Shown here piece by piece: positions 16,250 through 26,790 of a DNA stretch of 64,000 nt. Below the pieces are notes generated by a model. That model saw only the letters and a program-made list of their open reading frames with translations, was not told the origin of the DNA and searched no databases. Position 1 is the stretch's first letter; the number at the start of each line of letters is the position of its first letter. Location of the stretch: the NCBI RefSeq assembly GCF_000466385.1, contig NZ_KE952693.1:1-64000 (forward strand). Direction: 5' to 3'. A program made the translations under genes and the position numbers. Origin of the DNA: Aneurinibacillus aneurinilyticus ATCC 12856 (GTDB taxonomy: Bacteria; Bacillota; Bacilli; Aneurinibacillales; Aneurinibacillaceae).

Positions 16250-17305
16250 TTATATACCCGGTTTAACAAGGATTTTGACGTGATTTTTTTCCTTAACTAA
16301 AGAGGTGAACCCTTCTTCCACAATATCTGTCAGATCGATTTTTTTTGTAATCAATTCTTCTGCTTTAATGCTTCCATTCGCAATAAGTTGAATAACGGCA
16401 GGGAAGATGTCACGGTAGGCGATAATGCCTTTCACATCCCGTTCTTTTAATACGAGACTGTTTGGAGGAATTGTTGCTGTTTTCTCCCAAACACTCACGA
16501 TAACAATCTGTCCATCCGCTTTTGTACTTTCAATTGCCTGATTCAGTACAATTTCGATTCCGGCAACTTCAAAGCTTACATCTACGCCACCGTTGGTAAG
16601 CTGTTTAATTTCTGACACAACATCTACTTGGCTAGGGTCCAAAATGATATCAGCCCCGACCTTTTGGGCGAACTTCTTTCTTTCCTCCGAAAGCTCGATA
16701 GCGATGATTTGACTTGCACCCGCCGCCTTTGCAGCTTGGATGGTTAAGAGGCCGATAGGCCCGGCTCCGAAGACTGCCACCACATCTCCGACCTTTAATT
16801 TGCTTTGCCGTACGGCATGAACGGCGACAGCTGCCGGTTCCACAAGCGCACCCTGTTCAAAGCTCATCTCGTCAGGAATTTTATGCACCATATTTTCTTT
16901 TACTACCGTGTATTCCGAAAAACCGCCGCCACCACCGGCCAAGCCGTGGAATCCGAGAAACTCGCACAAATTATATTTTCCCGTTCTGCATTCGGCGCAC
17001 TCTCCGCAGGCGAGAATCGGTTCAACTACAACCCGATCTCCGACTTTTACATTGGATACACCTTGTCCAATCTCGACAACCTCTCCGGAGAACTCGTGTC
17101 CAAGGACGACGGGAGCCTTTTCGTTAGTTAACGGATGGGGAGTGTCCCCTGGAATGAAAATAGGTCCGGCTAAATACTCATGGAGATCAGTGCCGCAAAT
17201 CCCGCACCATTTAACTTTAATTTTTACTGTACCGGGTTTTACCTTTGGTTCCTCAATGGATTGAACTTGAACCTCTTTTACTCCGTACCATACAGCCGCT
17301 TTCAT
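16250..17305 (-). CDS. bdhA: (R,R)-butanediol dehydrogenase / acetoin reductase
   Basis: A zinc-dependent medium-chain dehydrogenase of 351 residues. The active-site zinc ligand is in WCGICGTDLHEY, with GHEFSGEVVE next; structural-zinc cysteines are in CGECAECRTGKYNLC. A Gly-rich GLAGGGGGFSEY stretch, the Rossmann motif VFGAGPIGLL and the late segment VIVSVWEKTA are all typical of BdhA (B. subtilis ydjL). It interconverts acetoin and 2,3-butanediol with NAD(H). GTG 17314 is in frame, but ATG 17305 has a better-spaced GAGGTG. It is transcribed alone. Confidence 0.9.
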   Translation of the reverse strand: MKAAVWYGVKEVQVQSIEEPKVKPGTVKIKVKWCGICGTDLHEYLAGPIFIPGDTPHPLTNEKAPVVLGHEFSGEVVEIGQGVSNVKVGDRVVVEPILACGECAECRTGKYNLCEFLGFHGLAGGGGGFSEYTVVKENMVHKIPDEMSFEQGALVEPAAVAVHAVRQSKLKVGDVVAVFGAGPIGLLTIQAAKAAGASQIIAIELSEERKKFAQKVGADIILDPSQVDVVSEIKQLTNGGVDVSFEVAGIEIVLNQAIESTKADGQIVIVSVWEKTATIPPNSLVLKERDVKGIIAYRDIFPAVIQLIANGSIKAEELITKKIDLTDIVEEGFTSLVKEKNHVKILVKPGI

Positions 17306-17555
17306 ATTTTTCACCTCATTAGCGTGATCTGGAACTTATCCTTTTAAGTATATCATAGCTCCAGTAGGTAGGTGTTTATTATACAGAATAGGAAGATAAA
17401 TGTTGTGCTTTATGGTTCGGTGATTTGTAGGAAGACAATAACAAAAGCATAAAGGATATGTAAGCAGTCTTTTCATTCATCTGGACGATACCATATAATC
17501 AACTCATACTACGCTATTTGGCGTGCGTACATACTTCAGAAATAAGGTGATGATC

Positions 17556-18392
17556 GTGTCAGTATCCGTATTAGAAGCTCTTGTAGTAGCCGCTCCCTAT
17601 ATAAAGCAGGCAATAAAAGAGGATGCAATGATAGGCGTAGTAGACAGGGAGAAGTTCCTTGCTTACATACCGTCCGAAAAAGTAGATTTCGGTTTAAAGC
17701 CCGGCGATCTTATTCCACCGGAAGATGTAAATATTCATGGGGCTTTAGCCGGGAAGGTTTCAAACGTCAGGATTCCTGAAGAAGTATACGGGGTTCCGAT
17801 TATCGCAACGTCGCTGCCGATTAGAGATGAATCAGGAAAAGTAATAGGGGCTCTTGCCTTTGGGTACACTTTGGAAAATTATATACTGCTGGAAAAATTC
17901 ATGACTGACATGCAGGAAATTACCGGGAAATTACAGGATAGCATACAGGTTGTAGCGGCGCATGCACAAGAGCTTTCAGCAACAAGCGAGGAGATTGCAG
18001 GCCATTCACAGATAGCGTTTGAAAACTCTTCGAAAACGAATGATGTGCTACAGTTTATCAGAAAAATCTCAAAGCAAACGAATTTGTTAGGATTGAACGC
18101 TTCGATTGAAGCAGCAAGGGCCGGTCAATTCGGAGCCGGATTCAATGTGGTTGCCCAGGAGGTTCGCAAGCTATCGAATGAATCGGCGGAAGCGACCAAT
18201 CGGATCGAGGGCTCGCTTTCAGAGATTGCTGTGACGATGAGAAGTCTGAAAGACGGTATGACACAAATTAGCGCTTCTTCACAGGAACAAGCCCAACTGG
18301 TCGTTAATTTCATGGAAATTATAGAACAGCTGGATCAGACGAGTAAAGCAATGAAAGAGCTTATAGAAAGACTTATGACAAATACGGATTAA
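17556..18392 (+). CDS. Soluble chemoreceptor-like (MCP signalling domain) protein
   Basis: The start at GTG 17556 has AAGGTG at 6 bp; ATG 17550 touches that site and GTG 17523 lacks one. The 278-residue product has no membrane segment and no HAMP domain. Residues 1-120 form a PAS/Cache-like ligand part ([26 protein letters not shown]). Residues 160-245 hold the receptor hairpin tip: [21 protein letters not shown] and [16 protein letters not shown]. It may couple to CheA/CheW as a cytosolic receptor. A TATAAT box lies at about 17493-17498. Confidence 0.8.
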   Translation: MSVSVLEALVVAAPYIKQAIKEDAMIGVVDREKFLAYIPSEKVDFGLKPGDLIPPEDVNIHGALAGKVSNVRIPEEVYGVPIIATSLPIRDESGKVIGALAFGYTLENYILLEKFMTDMQEITGKLQDSIQVVAAHAQELSATSEEIAGHSQIAFENSSKTNDVLQFIRKISKQTNLLGLNASIEAARAGQFGAGFNVVAQEVRKLSNESAEATNRIEGSLSEIAVTMRSLKDGMTQISASSQEQAQLVVNFMEIIEQLDQTSKAMKELIERLMTNTD

Positions 18393-18423
18393 GCCACTCG
18401 AAAATCTGAAGAGCTTGCATTGC

Positions 18424-18475
18424 AAAAAAGCCTGACAATGTACCTACCATTAAAAAGGACACATGTCAGGCTTTT
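18424..18475. terminator. Bidirectional terminator
   Basis: AAAAAAGCCTGACA and TGTCAGGCTTTT pair over 12 bp around a 26-base loop. It lies between the chemoreceptor-like gene and the convergent carboxypeptidase gene, with T runs on both strands. Confidence 0.75.
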
Positions 18476-18502
18476 CATACGCATGAAAGTATCAGATTCG
18501 GA

Positions 18503-19273
18503 CTATTTGGACACAGGAACTGCGTTGAAGTATTCTTCGAGCGTAATGTTTCTTTCGGCAATGTTTTTGGCGATGTCAATTCCTACATAGCGAATGTGCC
18601 ATGGCTCATATTTGTACCCAGTGATAGCTTCCTTTCCTTCCGGGTAGCGGATGATGAATCCGTATTCGGGGGCATGTTTGGCTAGCCATTCCGCTTCCTT
18701 CGTACCGGCAAAACAGTCTGTTGCTGCACATTTTCCGTCGCTTCCCGAAACATCGATGGCAAGTCCGGTTTCATGCTCGCTATGACCTGGAACGGCGCTG
18801 TATGTTTTTGCCTTTTCTTCGCCATCTTTTTTGACATAGCGGTTGAACACAGCTGTTTGTGTTTTATGGGAGCGATATGCGGAAACACCGGCGAGGTACA
18901 CCCCGTCCTTTTCCGCTCCAGCGAACATCTTTTCCAGTGCTTCCGCCGCTTCTTTTCGCATCTTGCGTTTTTCGATTTTTTCTTTAAAAGTAAACCGTAC
19001 ATTTGGATCAACTAAATCAGTAGGCTCATAGTTTTCAGGCAATGAGAATTGCTTGTTTACCATTACAGCAATACTGTGCGGATCGGTAATCGCTTGGGCA
19101 GCGCCGTCCTTTTTATCCGCGTTGCCGGAGCTGTCCGATGGAGCAGGTGAAGCTGCAGGAGGGTTGGAAGAACCTGATGTATTCTCAGGCGAATTGGTTT
19201 TTTCATTGCTACAGCCGGCAAATAAAACAAGCGCTGCTGTAAGCAGTAAAGCATGAATGGATATTTTGCGCAT
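18503..19273 (-). CDS. D-alanyl-D-alanine carboxypeptidase lipoprotein (VanY/LdcB-like)
   Basis: A 256-residue M15B peptidase. The signal peptide ends in the lipobox LFAGC, so it is a membrane lipoprotein, followed by a Ser/Pro/Asn-rich linker to about residue 60. The catalytic domain has GVSAYRSHKTQ, SAVPGHSEHETGLAIDVSG (HxxxxxxD zinc site) and YKYEPWHIRYVG (WHxR, zinc His). It trims the terminal D-Ala, or L,D-linked residues, of peptidoglycan stems. It is monocistronic with GGAGGATG before ATG. VanY-type vancomycin resistance is not implied, since no vanR/S/H/A genes are present. Confidence 0.88.
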   Translation of the reverse strand: MRKISIHALLLTAALVLFAGCSNEKTNSPENTSGSSNPPAASPAPSDSSGNADKKDGAAQAITDPHSIAVMVNKQFSLPENYEPTDLVDPNVRFTFKEKIEKRKMRKEAAEALEKMFAGAEKDGVYLAGVSAYRSHKTQTAVFNRYVKKDGEEKAKTYSAVPGHSEHETGLAIDVSGSDGKCAATDCFAGTKEAEWLAKHAPEYGFIIRYPEGKEAITGYKYEPWHIRYVGIDIAKNIAERNITLEEYFNAVPVSK

Positions 19274-19457
19274 ACGTGTTACATCCTCCTATAGTTTCTA
19301 GTGACTTATACTATAGACGATTATAATATAAAATGTTTTATAGAAAAGGTTATATTGAAAAATGATGATAGAACAAGAGTGTTTAGGTGCAAAGTAAAAT
19401 AGGAGAAGGCATCACATTTGTTATAGCGATGCCAACGTTTGTATGAGATAGCTGTCG

Positions 19458-21194
19458 TTATGATGGGGTGTTCGTGTACGTATTATTGCCCAACTGTATG
19501 TTGGAAACATTAAGCATTTTAACACCGTTTTTGTATTTCCATCCGCTAAGTCTGCTATTCGTAATGGCGACATTATTTGCGTACTGGAAGTAATTTGCGT
19601 ATCCTCGCTTTGCCGGCCCTTGAAGGCTGGAACGGTCGATGGCGATTCGGTTAAAGTTGATTAGTAGCATTCCATACTCGCCTTCTTTCTCTGTACCGAT
19701 GGTGGCATTCGATACAGTAAAGTTTCCGGCAGCAGGGGGGATTTGGGCGAAGATGCCTTTATTATTGATGGAATTGTATGTGCCGCCTTCAATCTTTACA
19801 TTTTCGACTGTAATGGGTGTTTGCCTGTAATTCCGAATGGAAATCGCGCTATCTGTTGTGGAGACGATATGATTGTTTTTGATGGTTATGTTTTTGATTT
19901 TTGTTCCTGTTGCTGTTTCCGTTCGTGGTTTTATACCGATTCCTGCTGACTTGGAACGAATGGTGTTTCCTTCTACGACCATATCCCGTAGCTCAAGAGA
20001 AGGAAGATATGTTTCAAGTAGAATACCGTAGTTAGGTGCTGTAATCTTGTTGTTACGAATAATGAGTTTGTCACTATACCGATTTTGTTTGATGCTAATC
20101 CCCGGATAGTCTACCCTTGATATGATCGTATTTCCATCGAACGTAAGGTGGTCGCCGGCCACGGAGACTCCATTCAGGATTTGATTCTTGGAAATCGTGA
20201 TGTATTCTACATTCTCATGAGTATTAAAGGCACCTACCCGGGAATCCTCGTAGTTGTCGATTACGTTTTGTGTAAGCAAAATATCACGCACAGGCTCCTG
20301 GCCCCCGAGAGAGATTCCATGTCTCCCTCCATGTATCCAGTTGTTTTTAACAGTGAGATGCTGTGAGGAGGCGATGCTAAGTCCATAACTCGTCCCGCTT
20401 CCCTCATACCAGCAATCGCTTGCCTCGTTGTTTTCAATTTTTCCGCCGTATACATAAGATAAGCCAATTCCGCGTTCCCGGGCGCCTGATACCTCTACAT
20501 GAGCCAGACGTACATCCCTTGCGTAATTTATCGTAAGACCGGCGTGATTCGAATCACGTAAGATGGTAAGATTTGAAACTCCTATATTTGGCATGTTGGG
20601 CTTGTACAGTATGGTAGAAGTCGAATGATACGTATCGAATAGTGCGTTTTTTAATGTAATGGTATTGCCGGATACAGAAGCGACCTCCGCCATTTCTCCG
20701 CGATAATAATAGTTGCGTGCCGAATTAAATAACTCTTTGGAGCGAATAAGCAAGATATCTCCAGGTACGACCGGAAGATTTGTTATTACCGTATTGTTTC
20801 CTTTCGCAGTATCGGCGAGAAGCGGTGCAGAGTCCCCCTTTGCCCCCCCGATATTCAGTATCGCTTGCTGGGTGGATCGTCTTCCGTCAAGTATAGCTCC
20901 CTGTTCTCCAACGATGGAAATAGGATGAGATACCACGGCATTTACAGTTGTTATATGATACGTACCGGCAGGAATATATACAGTTCCGCCACCTGCGTTA
21001 TCTGCTGCCCGGATCGCATCAATAACCGCCTGCGAATCATCTGTATTATCATTCGCTTTTGCACCGAAATCCGTTATATTGAAAGAACGGTCTTGTGTGT
21101 TCATCATATGCAATATTTCGGCTTTGGTCTGGTTTGGCAACGGTAATCCAATAAAAATGAAAAGAGCGACAAGAAATAAAAAATAGTGTCGCAT
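19458..21194 (-). CDS. Secreted right-handed beta-helix protein (pectate lyase 3 superfamily)
   Basis: The 578-residue product has a signal peptide (FLFLVALFIFIGLPLP, residues 5-20). Then the Pectate_lyase_3 start FNITDFGAKANDNTDDSQAVIDA (residues 38-60) with GGTVYIPAGTYHI. Repeated parallel beta-helix rungs follow, for example IENNEASDCWYEG, LTVKNNWIHGG, LIIRNNKITAPNYG and ITIKNNHIVSTTDS. It probably binds or cleaves a surface or environmental polysaccharide; no catalytic residues can be assigned by eye. AGGAGGG precedes the ATG. Weak hairpin GGCATC...GATGCC at about 19406-19430 may end it. Confidence 0.82.
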   Translation of the reverse strand: MRHYFLFLVALFIFIGLPLPNQTKAEILHMMNTQDRSFNITDFGAKANDNTDDSQAVIDAIRAADNAGGGTVYIPAGTYHITTVNAVVSHPISIVGEQGAILDGRRSTQQAILNIGGAKGDSAPLLADTAKGNNTVITNLPVVPGDILLIRSKELFNSARNYYYRGEMAEVASVSGNTITLKNALFDTYHSTSTILYKPNMPNIGVSNLTILRDSNHAGLTINYARDVRLAHVEVSGARERGIGLSYVYGGKIENNEASDCWYEGSGTSYGLSIASSQHLTVKNNWIHGGRHGISLGGQEPVRDILLTQNVIDNYEDSRVGAFNTHENVEYITISKNQILNGVSVAGDHLTFDGNTIISRVDYPGISIKQNRYSDKLIIRNNKITAPNYGILLETYLPSLELRDMVVEGNTIRSKSAGIGIKPRTETATGTKIKNITIKNNHIVSTTDSAISIRNYRQTPITVENVKIEGGTYNSINNKGIFAQIPPAAGNFTVSNATIGTEKEGEYGMLLINFNRIAIDRSSLQGPAKRGYANYFQYANNVAITNSRLSGWKYKNGVKMLNVSNIQLGNNTYTNTPS

Positions 21195-21530
21195 GATACT
21201 TTCCCTCCTTGGCTCTTACACAACATAATTGTGCGGTTTCTAATCAATGGAATGTACAGAAGACTGGGTTCATGGTAAATGCAGATATATATCAAAACGG
21301 AGAGAAAGTTCACGGACGACGAATAAAGACAAGGATGATAGCAGTATTGCCGTTTCATACGTTAGATATAAAGTACAGAGCTGGTTAATAGGTATATAGG
21401 CATGTAAATGGTGATTGATTCCTCTTGATTAGTATTTTTAAGTGTCATATAAGGTTATTTTTTACTACATTATAATAATATAGTGGATTTTATTACCTAT
21501 ATCAAGATAGTACAAATAAAATATTTTTAC
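21195..21530. other. Intergenic, upstream of the beta-helix gene
   Basis: AT-rich non-coding DNA. It must hold the minus-strand promoter of the beta-helix gene (Shine-Dalgarno AGGAGGG at its edge). I see no clear -35/-10 pair, no RNA element and no gene. Confidence 0.5.
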
Positions 21531-21565
21531 AAAAAAAGGCTGCCGATGCATTGGCAGCCTTTTTG
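21531..21565 (-). terminator. Terminator of the chemoreceptor gene
   Basis: AAAAAAAGGCTGCC (21531-21544) pairs with GGCAGCCTTTTT (21553-21564) around an 8-base loop. It follows the stop of the minus-strand receptor gene within 5 bp; T runs on both strands make it symmetric. Confidence 0.85.
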
Positions 21566-21569
21566 TTTG

Positions 21570-23540
21570 CTATAATGTGAACTTTTTAATTATCTCTTCC
21601 AGTTCTTCCGCCATATGTGCGAGTGATTTTGCTGAAGCGGAAATTTCCTCCATGGCTGCAAGCTGCTCTTCGGTTGTGGCAGATGTGCCTTGCATGCCTG
21701 TAGCCGTGTTCTCGGCGATTTCCGTCACAAGGCGGATCGAGTGGGATATCGACTCTGCACCTGCGGACATTTCCTGAACAGAAGCGGAAACTTCATGAAC
21801 CTGTCCGGCGACCTCCCCGATAGAATCATGAATAGAATGAAAAGAAGAGCCAGCCAGATTGACTGCCTGAATTCCCTTTTCAACTTCAGCTACGCCTTCT
21901 TCCATAGAGATAACCGCCTTTTTCATTTCATGCTGAATGGTTTGGATGAGTGTTGCAATGTTTCCGGCAGACCGGGAAGATTGTTCCGCCAGCTTTCGGA
22001 CTTCGTCTGCGACGACTGCAAACCCTTTTCCATGCTCGCCGGCCCGTGCTGCTTCAATCGCTGCATTCAATGAGAGCAGGTTGGTCTGTTCAGCGATATC
22101 TGTAATGACTTCGACGAAATTCTCAATCTGCTTAGAACGTTCATTCAATGCTATTACTGTGTCGAATAGGCTGGTTATTTTTTCACTGATACAGTCTATC
22201 TGTTGTACAGCCTGAGAAACAGCTTCATTGCCCTGGGAAGTGATCGTAGAAGTATGGGCGACAGAGACGGACGTTTGTTGTGCGCTCTGGGCAATTTTTC
22301 GCATGGTTTCTGACATTTCTGCGATGGTTGTGGATGTCTCTTCTATACTCCTGGCCTGTTTCTCGGAGTCTGCAGCGATTTCTTGAACGGAAACGGATAC
22401 ATGTTCTACCGCATGACTTGTTTCCTTGGCTCCCTGCATTAGTTCTTCTGAAGAGGCAGCCAGATGCTCGGCCTTATCCATAATATGATGCAGAACGCTT
22501 TGCAGTGAGTCGCTCATCTGATTGAAGCGGGTTGCCAAACGGGCAAATTCATCATTCGATTCAATAGGAATACGCTCGGTAAGATTACCCTGACTAATCG
22601 CTTCCGATGCATGCATTAGCTTGTGAAGCGGGCGTGTGATGGAAGAGATAACCGTATATACCATGACTCCCCCTAGTATCAGTGCGGCGATGATGACTGT
22701 AATTGTTGTATAAAAGATGGGGGATGCTTGAGCTTTTAGCTCGGATATATTAATGGTCCCGCCGATTTTCCAACCTGTTTGTTCATTTGTAACGAAGAAG
22801 GTTTTGTACTGTTCCTCGCTTTCAGTCGTATCAAAATTGCCGGAGCGTTGATTGAACAATGGGGTAACGATGGATTCTGGCGCGTCCGCTCCCTTCTTAA
22901 AAGCAGGATGGGCAAGGATTTTTTTCGTTTGATCTACAATAAATACATAGCCCTTTGTACCGGTTTTCATCGATTGCGCCATTTCATTAAGCTTTTTCAG
23001 ATTAAGATCAACTCCTACGACCCCGGACCCGTCCTTCGTTTTCTTAACAATGCCAACAACGATCTCTCCCGTGACCATATCGAGATATGGAGCGGTAAGG
23101 ACGGTCTTTCCATTTGCTTGCCATCCTTGCTGATACCATGGACGTTTTCGCGTATCATAGTCGGCTGGAAGTTTTTCGGAGCCGTCCATAATGAGAAAAC
23201 CGGCTTCAGTACCTACATAGGCTGAGCTGATCTCTGGATGGATTCGCTGGAATTGATGGATAATATCCATTACCTGTGGACTGGTCCTGCTTTGATACAT
23301 GCTTTCATGAATGTTTTCTGACAGCAGTTCTACATTTTGAAGCTGCGGTTCGATTAGCTTAGTGACAAGTTGGTTGAGGAGTGTGATATCGCCCTTCGCT
23401 TTTTCAAGTACCTGCTCCTGAACCCTTTGTTTAGCCGTATAGTAGGAAGTAATACCAATAGACAAGCTTGGGATTAATAACAGAACGAGAAATGCTATGT
23501 GTAATCGCCTTTTGACGCTAAGTTTTATCCAATTTTTCAT
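21570..23540 (-). CDS. Methyl-accepting chemotaxis protein with dCache sensor
   Basis: The 656-residue receptor is membrane-bound: helix 1 at residues 13-33, an extracellular double Cache domain at about 40-275 ([36 protein letters not shown]), helix 2 at 277-298, HAMP ([21 protein letters not shown]) and a signalling domain. The hairpin tip reads [44 protein letters not shown]. The PYLD/RxxxWY pattern in the Cache domain is like amino-acid-binding dCache receptors, so a small amine or amino acid ligand is possible. It is monocistronic. Confidence 0.92.
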   Translation of the reverse strand: MKNWIKLSVKRRLHIAFLVLLLIPSLSIGITSYYTAKQRVQEQVLEKAKGDITLLNQLVTKLIEPQLQNVELLSENIHESMYQSRTSPQVMDIIHQFQRIHPEISSAYVGTEAGFLIMDGSEKLPADYDTRKRPWYQQGWQANGKTVLTAPYLDMVTGEIVVGIVKKTKDGSGVVGVDLNLKKLNEMAQSMKTGTKGYVFIVDQTKKILAHPAFKKGADAPESIVTPLFNQRSGNFDTTESEEQYKTFFVTNEQTGWKIGGTINISELKAQASPIFYTTITVIIAALILGGVMVYTVISSITRPLHKLMHASEAISQGNLTERIPIESNDEFARLATRFNQMSDSLQSVLHHIMDKAEHLAASSEELMQGAKETSHAVEHVSVSVQEIAADSEKQARSIEETSTTIAEMSETMRKIAQSAQQTSVSVAHTSTITSQGNEAVSQAVQQIDCISEKITSLFDTVIALNERSKQIENFVEVITDIAEQTNLLSLNAAIEAARAGEHGKGFAVVADEVRKLAEQSSRSAGNIATLIQTIQHEMKKAVISMEEGVAEVEKGIQAVNLAGSSFHSIHDSIGEVAGQVHEVSASVQEMSAGAESISHSIRLVTEIAENTATGMQGTSATTEEQLAAMEEISASAKSLAHMAEELEEIIKKFTL

Positions 23541-23867
23541 ACCGGACCCCTTTATTGCTTTTTATCTTAAACCAATAGGCAGTAGGCCTTATGTTTCATG
23601 TGTGCGATGCGGGAAAAGAGGAAAGCCTTCGCTGATGAAAGTTTTACTTCATCAGGTCTTTTAACCTAGCAACGAATATGCCAAATAGAGTGTATAGAAA
23701 AACATAAGGTTTATAGTGTTAATTTAGATGCGATTATGCATTATAAAATAATATATTTAGCGGGATGATCCAATTGGCCCGATAGAAAATCTATGTGTAC
23801 TAAGGAAGGAAATGCACGATGCTATACAGCATTAAAAAATGTAATCATGCATCAGGATGATGCTGTC
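23541..23867. other. Intergenic, upstream of the chemoreceptor gene
   Basis: About 330 bp, AT-rich. An inverted repeat CTGATGAA...TTCATCAG lies at 23632-23655, followed by GTCTTTT. I looked for a c-di-GMP riboswitch upstream of the receptor and do not find its conserved GCAAAGCC-type core. It probably contains only the receptor promoter on the minus strand. Confidence 0.4.
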
Positions 23868-25829
23868 TTATTCCTGTTGTGTATCCAGCGGAAGGGTGAT
23901 GGTAAGTCGGCAGCCTTTCCCGGGTTGTGTAGCGATGACCATTCTTCCATTTATCTCCCGTGTGCGTTCCTCCATTGTTTGTAATCCGAAGCCGTGTAAC
24001 AGGTTTGTGCATCCAGTTCCGTTATCTTGCAGAATAAAAGATAGGGAAGCATCTTTTTTCTGTAATACAAAATGAAACTGTGTACTCTTTCCATGTCTGA
24101 TACCGTTTGTTAATCCTTCCTGTAGCGCATGATAAAGCAGCTTTTTCTGAGCCAGGCTCAATTCGGGGAGAGTAGGGATATCGTATTCAATCCGTATGCC
24201 TGTATGTTTTTCTGTCATATGGATTAATTTTTTAAGCCCGGTTGTCAGGTCGAAGTTCATTGTGTCTTCTTTGATCATATGGACGGTCCGACGTATTTCG
24301 TTTAATCCGTTGCGTACAAGCTCCTGGGATAAATCCAGCTTGTTAAGTGCAAGCGGTAGGTTCTTGTCGACAAGACGCTTTCCAGCCTCAATTTGTACGA
24401 TAATTGTTGTGAGGGTATGTCCGACAATATCATGAATCTCTCCGGCAATCCTGTTTCGCTCGGCAAGTGCAGATACTTCGAATCGGGCTTGCGCCATTTC
24501 CCTGAGAGAATATTCTAACTTCTGGGTTCGTTCTCTTACTTTCTCTTCTAGTGTATTATTCAATTCTTTCAACTGATCTGACATCTGCTCCGCTTCTGTA
24601 AATGTGCGGGAGAATTTGACTGAGATGATAAAGGACTGAACAGATACAAACAGAAACAGGCCAAGTGGTGTCAGATTTCCTATCATAATGATTTGGTTGT
24701 AATACAGAATATCATTGATGCTTGTAAGCAGAAAAAATATAGCAACTGATGCATTTAAAAAAGAAAACTCTCTTTTCCGCAGAAAAATACGGATAAGCAG
24801 AAACAACATGTAGGCAATGCTAGTAAGCATGATGACATAATATAATTGAATTGCTTCTGTATAGATGGGGGCAGGCGTTACCAGCGTAATCAGGCTGAAA
24901 ATCAGTGCCAGTATCTGTAGCACGCGAACAAAGCTTCTGGGTACGTCTGCCGGATACATGGAGTGAAGAAACATAGCAAAAACCAGGGGAGCATTATAAA
25001 ATGCTAAGTATTCTATCTGCAAAGCCAGATTCCAGTTAAAATCAGGCCAAAGTTTGGCTAAGAGAGAATCTCTGCCGCTAATAACGGAACGGGCACCGAT
25101 TAGGATGCAGAAAAGGCCAAAATACAAGGGATACGTACTCTTTCGGCGTAATGCATACAAAAGAAGATGAGAGCTTCCGGCGATGAATAAACAGGAGGCA
25201 AGTGCCGTATCAAGAATTAATTTGCGTTCCTGCAGGGCGGTAATCTGGTGGTCGTTTCCAAGGAGAATGACTTTCCATATGCCGCCTTTTTTGTGCATAA
25301 AGTTGGATACATGAAAAGTAAGCGTTGCCTTATTATTTCTTGGATAAAAATATACGACTTGAGGTAAGCTTTGCGGTATCATTTCTTGTGAGTTCTTCCC
25401 GGGAGTTCCCGCAGAAGCGATTGCTTCTCCGTTAATATAGAGGCGATAGGCGGTAAATATTGTAGGAATATAAAGAGCCTTTAGCTTATTTTTCTCTGTC
25501 GGGTTAAAATGGACGGTCACTGTATACGTTGCGTATCTTTTCCCCGAAAGAGTTACGCCATTCACCTTTTTGCCGTTCCATATGGAAGGAACCATGATGG
25601 TGCTTGTCTGGTCTGTAGCAGGCGAAGAATAGCTTTCATTGCTGTTGCTAAATTGTTTCCAGCGAAAGTTCCACTCTCCATTTAGCTCAATGGGTCCGTT
25701 TGCCGGGAAGTTCCAATCTGTAGCATCAATGTGGCCATTTATGGCAGCGGGGAAGGAAATGGAACGAATCGTACAGCCGGAAAGGAGCAAGGTAAGCAAC
25801 GCAAGGAGAGGAAAAGCCCATGCTCTCAT
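23868..25829 (-). CDS. Sensor histidine kinase with 7TMR-DISM sensor, NarL partner type
   Basis: The 653-residue product has a hydrophobic N-terminus ending LLSGC (possible lipobox). An extracytoplasmic galactose-binding-like domain (DISMED-type, residues 30-190: ELNGEWNFRWKQ, LKALYIPTIFTAYRLYING) precedes seven membrane segments (about 205-400). A coiled coil and HisKA_3 follow (NRIAGEIHDIVGHTLTTI, phospho-His in EIHD), then HATPase (LQEGLTNGIRHGKS, LQDNGTG, GFGLQTMEER). It is co-directional with, and 37 bp from, the response regulator. The ligand is unknown; DISM kinases often sense carbohydrates or envelope signals. Confidence 0.87.
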   Translation of the reverse strand: MRAWAFPLLALLTLLLSGCTIRSISFPAAINGHIDATDWNFPANGPIELNGEWNFRWKQFSNSNESYSSPATDQTSTIMVPSIWNGKKVNGVTLSGKRYATYTVTVHFNPTEKNKLKALYIPTIFTAYRLYINGEAIASAGTPGKNSQEMIPQSLPQVVYFYPRNNKATLTFHVSNFMHKKGGIWKVILLGNDHQITALQERKLILDTALASCLFIAGSSHLLLYALRRKSTYPLYFGLFCILIGARSVISGRDSLLAKLWPDFNWNLALQIEYLAFYNAPLVFAMFLHSMYPADVPRSFVRVLQILALIFSLITLVTPAPIYTEAIQLYYVIMLTSIAYMLFLLIRIFLRKREFSFLNASVAIFFLLTSINDILYYNQIIMIGNLTPLGLFLFVSVQSFIISVKFSRTFTEAEQMSDQLKELNNTLEEKVRERTQKLEYSLREMAQARFEVSALAERNRIAGEIHDIVGHTLTTIIVQIEAGKRLVDKNLPLALNKLDLSQELVRNGLNEIRRTVHMIKEDTMNFDLTTGLKKLIHMTEKHTGIRIEYDIPTLPELSLAQKKLLYHALQEGLTNGIRHGKSTQFHFVLQKKDASLSFILQDNGTGCTNLLHGFGLQTMEERTREINGRMVIATQPGKGCRLTITLPLDTQQE

Positions 25830-25866
25830 ACAGAATTGACTCCTTTATCTGGGATGGATCGTACAA

Positions 25867-26538
25867 TTATTGTACATTTTCTATCCCCAGTTCTTTTAGA
25901 TAGAGAATGGCCTTAGATCGTTCATTTGTTCCAATTTTAGTGTATATAACGCTGATGTAATTTTTAACGGTTCCTTCGCTGATGAACAGGGACTTGGCAA
26001 TTTGGCGATTGCTCATGCCCAGCAGCATCAGGCTAGCAATTTCCTTTTCACGTTCTGATAGTTCAATTCCCTGTTCCTTTAATCGTTCCGTATGAATGGC
26101 GCTTTGCGCCTGGGAGGAGAAGTGGGAAAGCCGGGCTGCAAGCTTTGCGGCGATAACTGCCGGAAGCATCATCTGACCACGAGCGGCATCACGGATGGTA
26201 GCAATGAGCTTATCTCCCTGCATATCCTTTAGTAAGAAGCCGCTAGCTCCATTCGCCAGTCCTTCTATAATGTATTCATCTTCAGCAAATGTAGTTAGAA
26301 TAAGGACAATTGTTTGCGGGAATTTTTTCTTAATTTTCTTGGTGCTTTCGATGCCATCCATAACAGGCATTTTAATATCCATCAATACAATATCAGGCAT
26401 AAGCTCATGCACCATTTCATATGTTTCCTGACCATTCCCGGCCGTCCCGACAACGTGCATATCATCTTCAAGATCAAGTATCGTTCTTAGACCTTCACGC
26501 ATGAGTGTTTGGTCATCTGCGATAAGTATTTTAATCAT
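25867..26538 (-). CDS. NarL/LuxR-type response regulator
   Basis: A 223-residue protein: receiver domain (KILIADDQTLMREGLRTIL, phosphoacceptor Asp in DIVLMDIKMPVMDG, Lys in LLKD) and C-terminal LuxR helix-turn-helix (LSEREKEIASLMLLGMSNRQIAKSLFISEGTVKNYIS). It is the upstream gene of the pair with the 7TM kinase, so the promoter must lie in 26539-26650 on the minus strand. No targets can be read from the window. Confidence 0.92.
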   Translation of the reverse strand: MIKILIADDQTLMREGLRTILDLEDDMHVVGTAGNGQETYEMVHELMPDIVLMDIKMPVMDGIESTKKIKKKFPQTIVLILTTFAEDEYIIEGLANGASGFLLKDMQGDKLIATIRDAARGQMMLPAVIAAKLAARLSHFSSQAQSAIHTERLKEQGIELSEREKEIASLMLLGMSNRQIAKSLFISEGTVKNYISVIYTKIGTNERSKAILYLKELGIENVQ

Positions 26539-26790
26539 GTCAGGTATCTGCTCTCCCTACAGAATTTTTCTATATGTAATTATAATACTGTTTTACCAAG
26601 TAAGCGAGATGGGAAGGAATTTAGAACATAGATTTTTATTACTACAGATGGAGTATGTATATAGTCTATTATAAGGAAATGCAAGTCGTGGCTATATTGG
26701 GAAGCGCTTTCTGAAAAATACCCTTGCGGTATAGCATTATTTTGTATTTCATGTTATGATTGGCTCAATTTCAATTGCATAATTAAGCTT

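Noticed and set aside
18503-19273. Vancomycin resistance gene
   Set aside because: The protein is a VanY-family carboxypeptidase but no vanHAX or VanRS genes are near; housekeeping LdcB/DacB-like role is more likely.
23541-23867. c-di-GMP riboswitch upstream of the chemoreceptor gene
   Set aside because: The conserved GCAAAGCC-type core and helix pairing could not be found on either strand.
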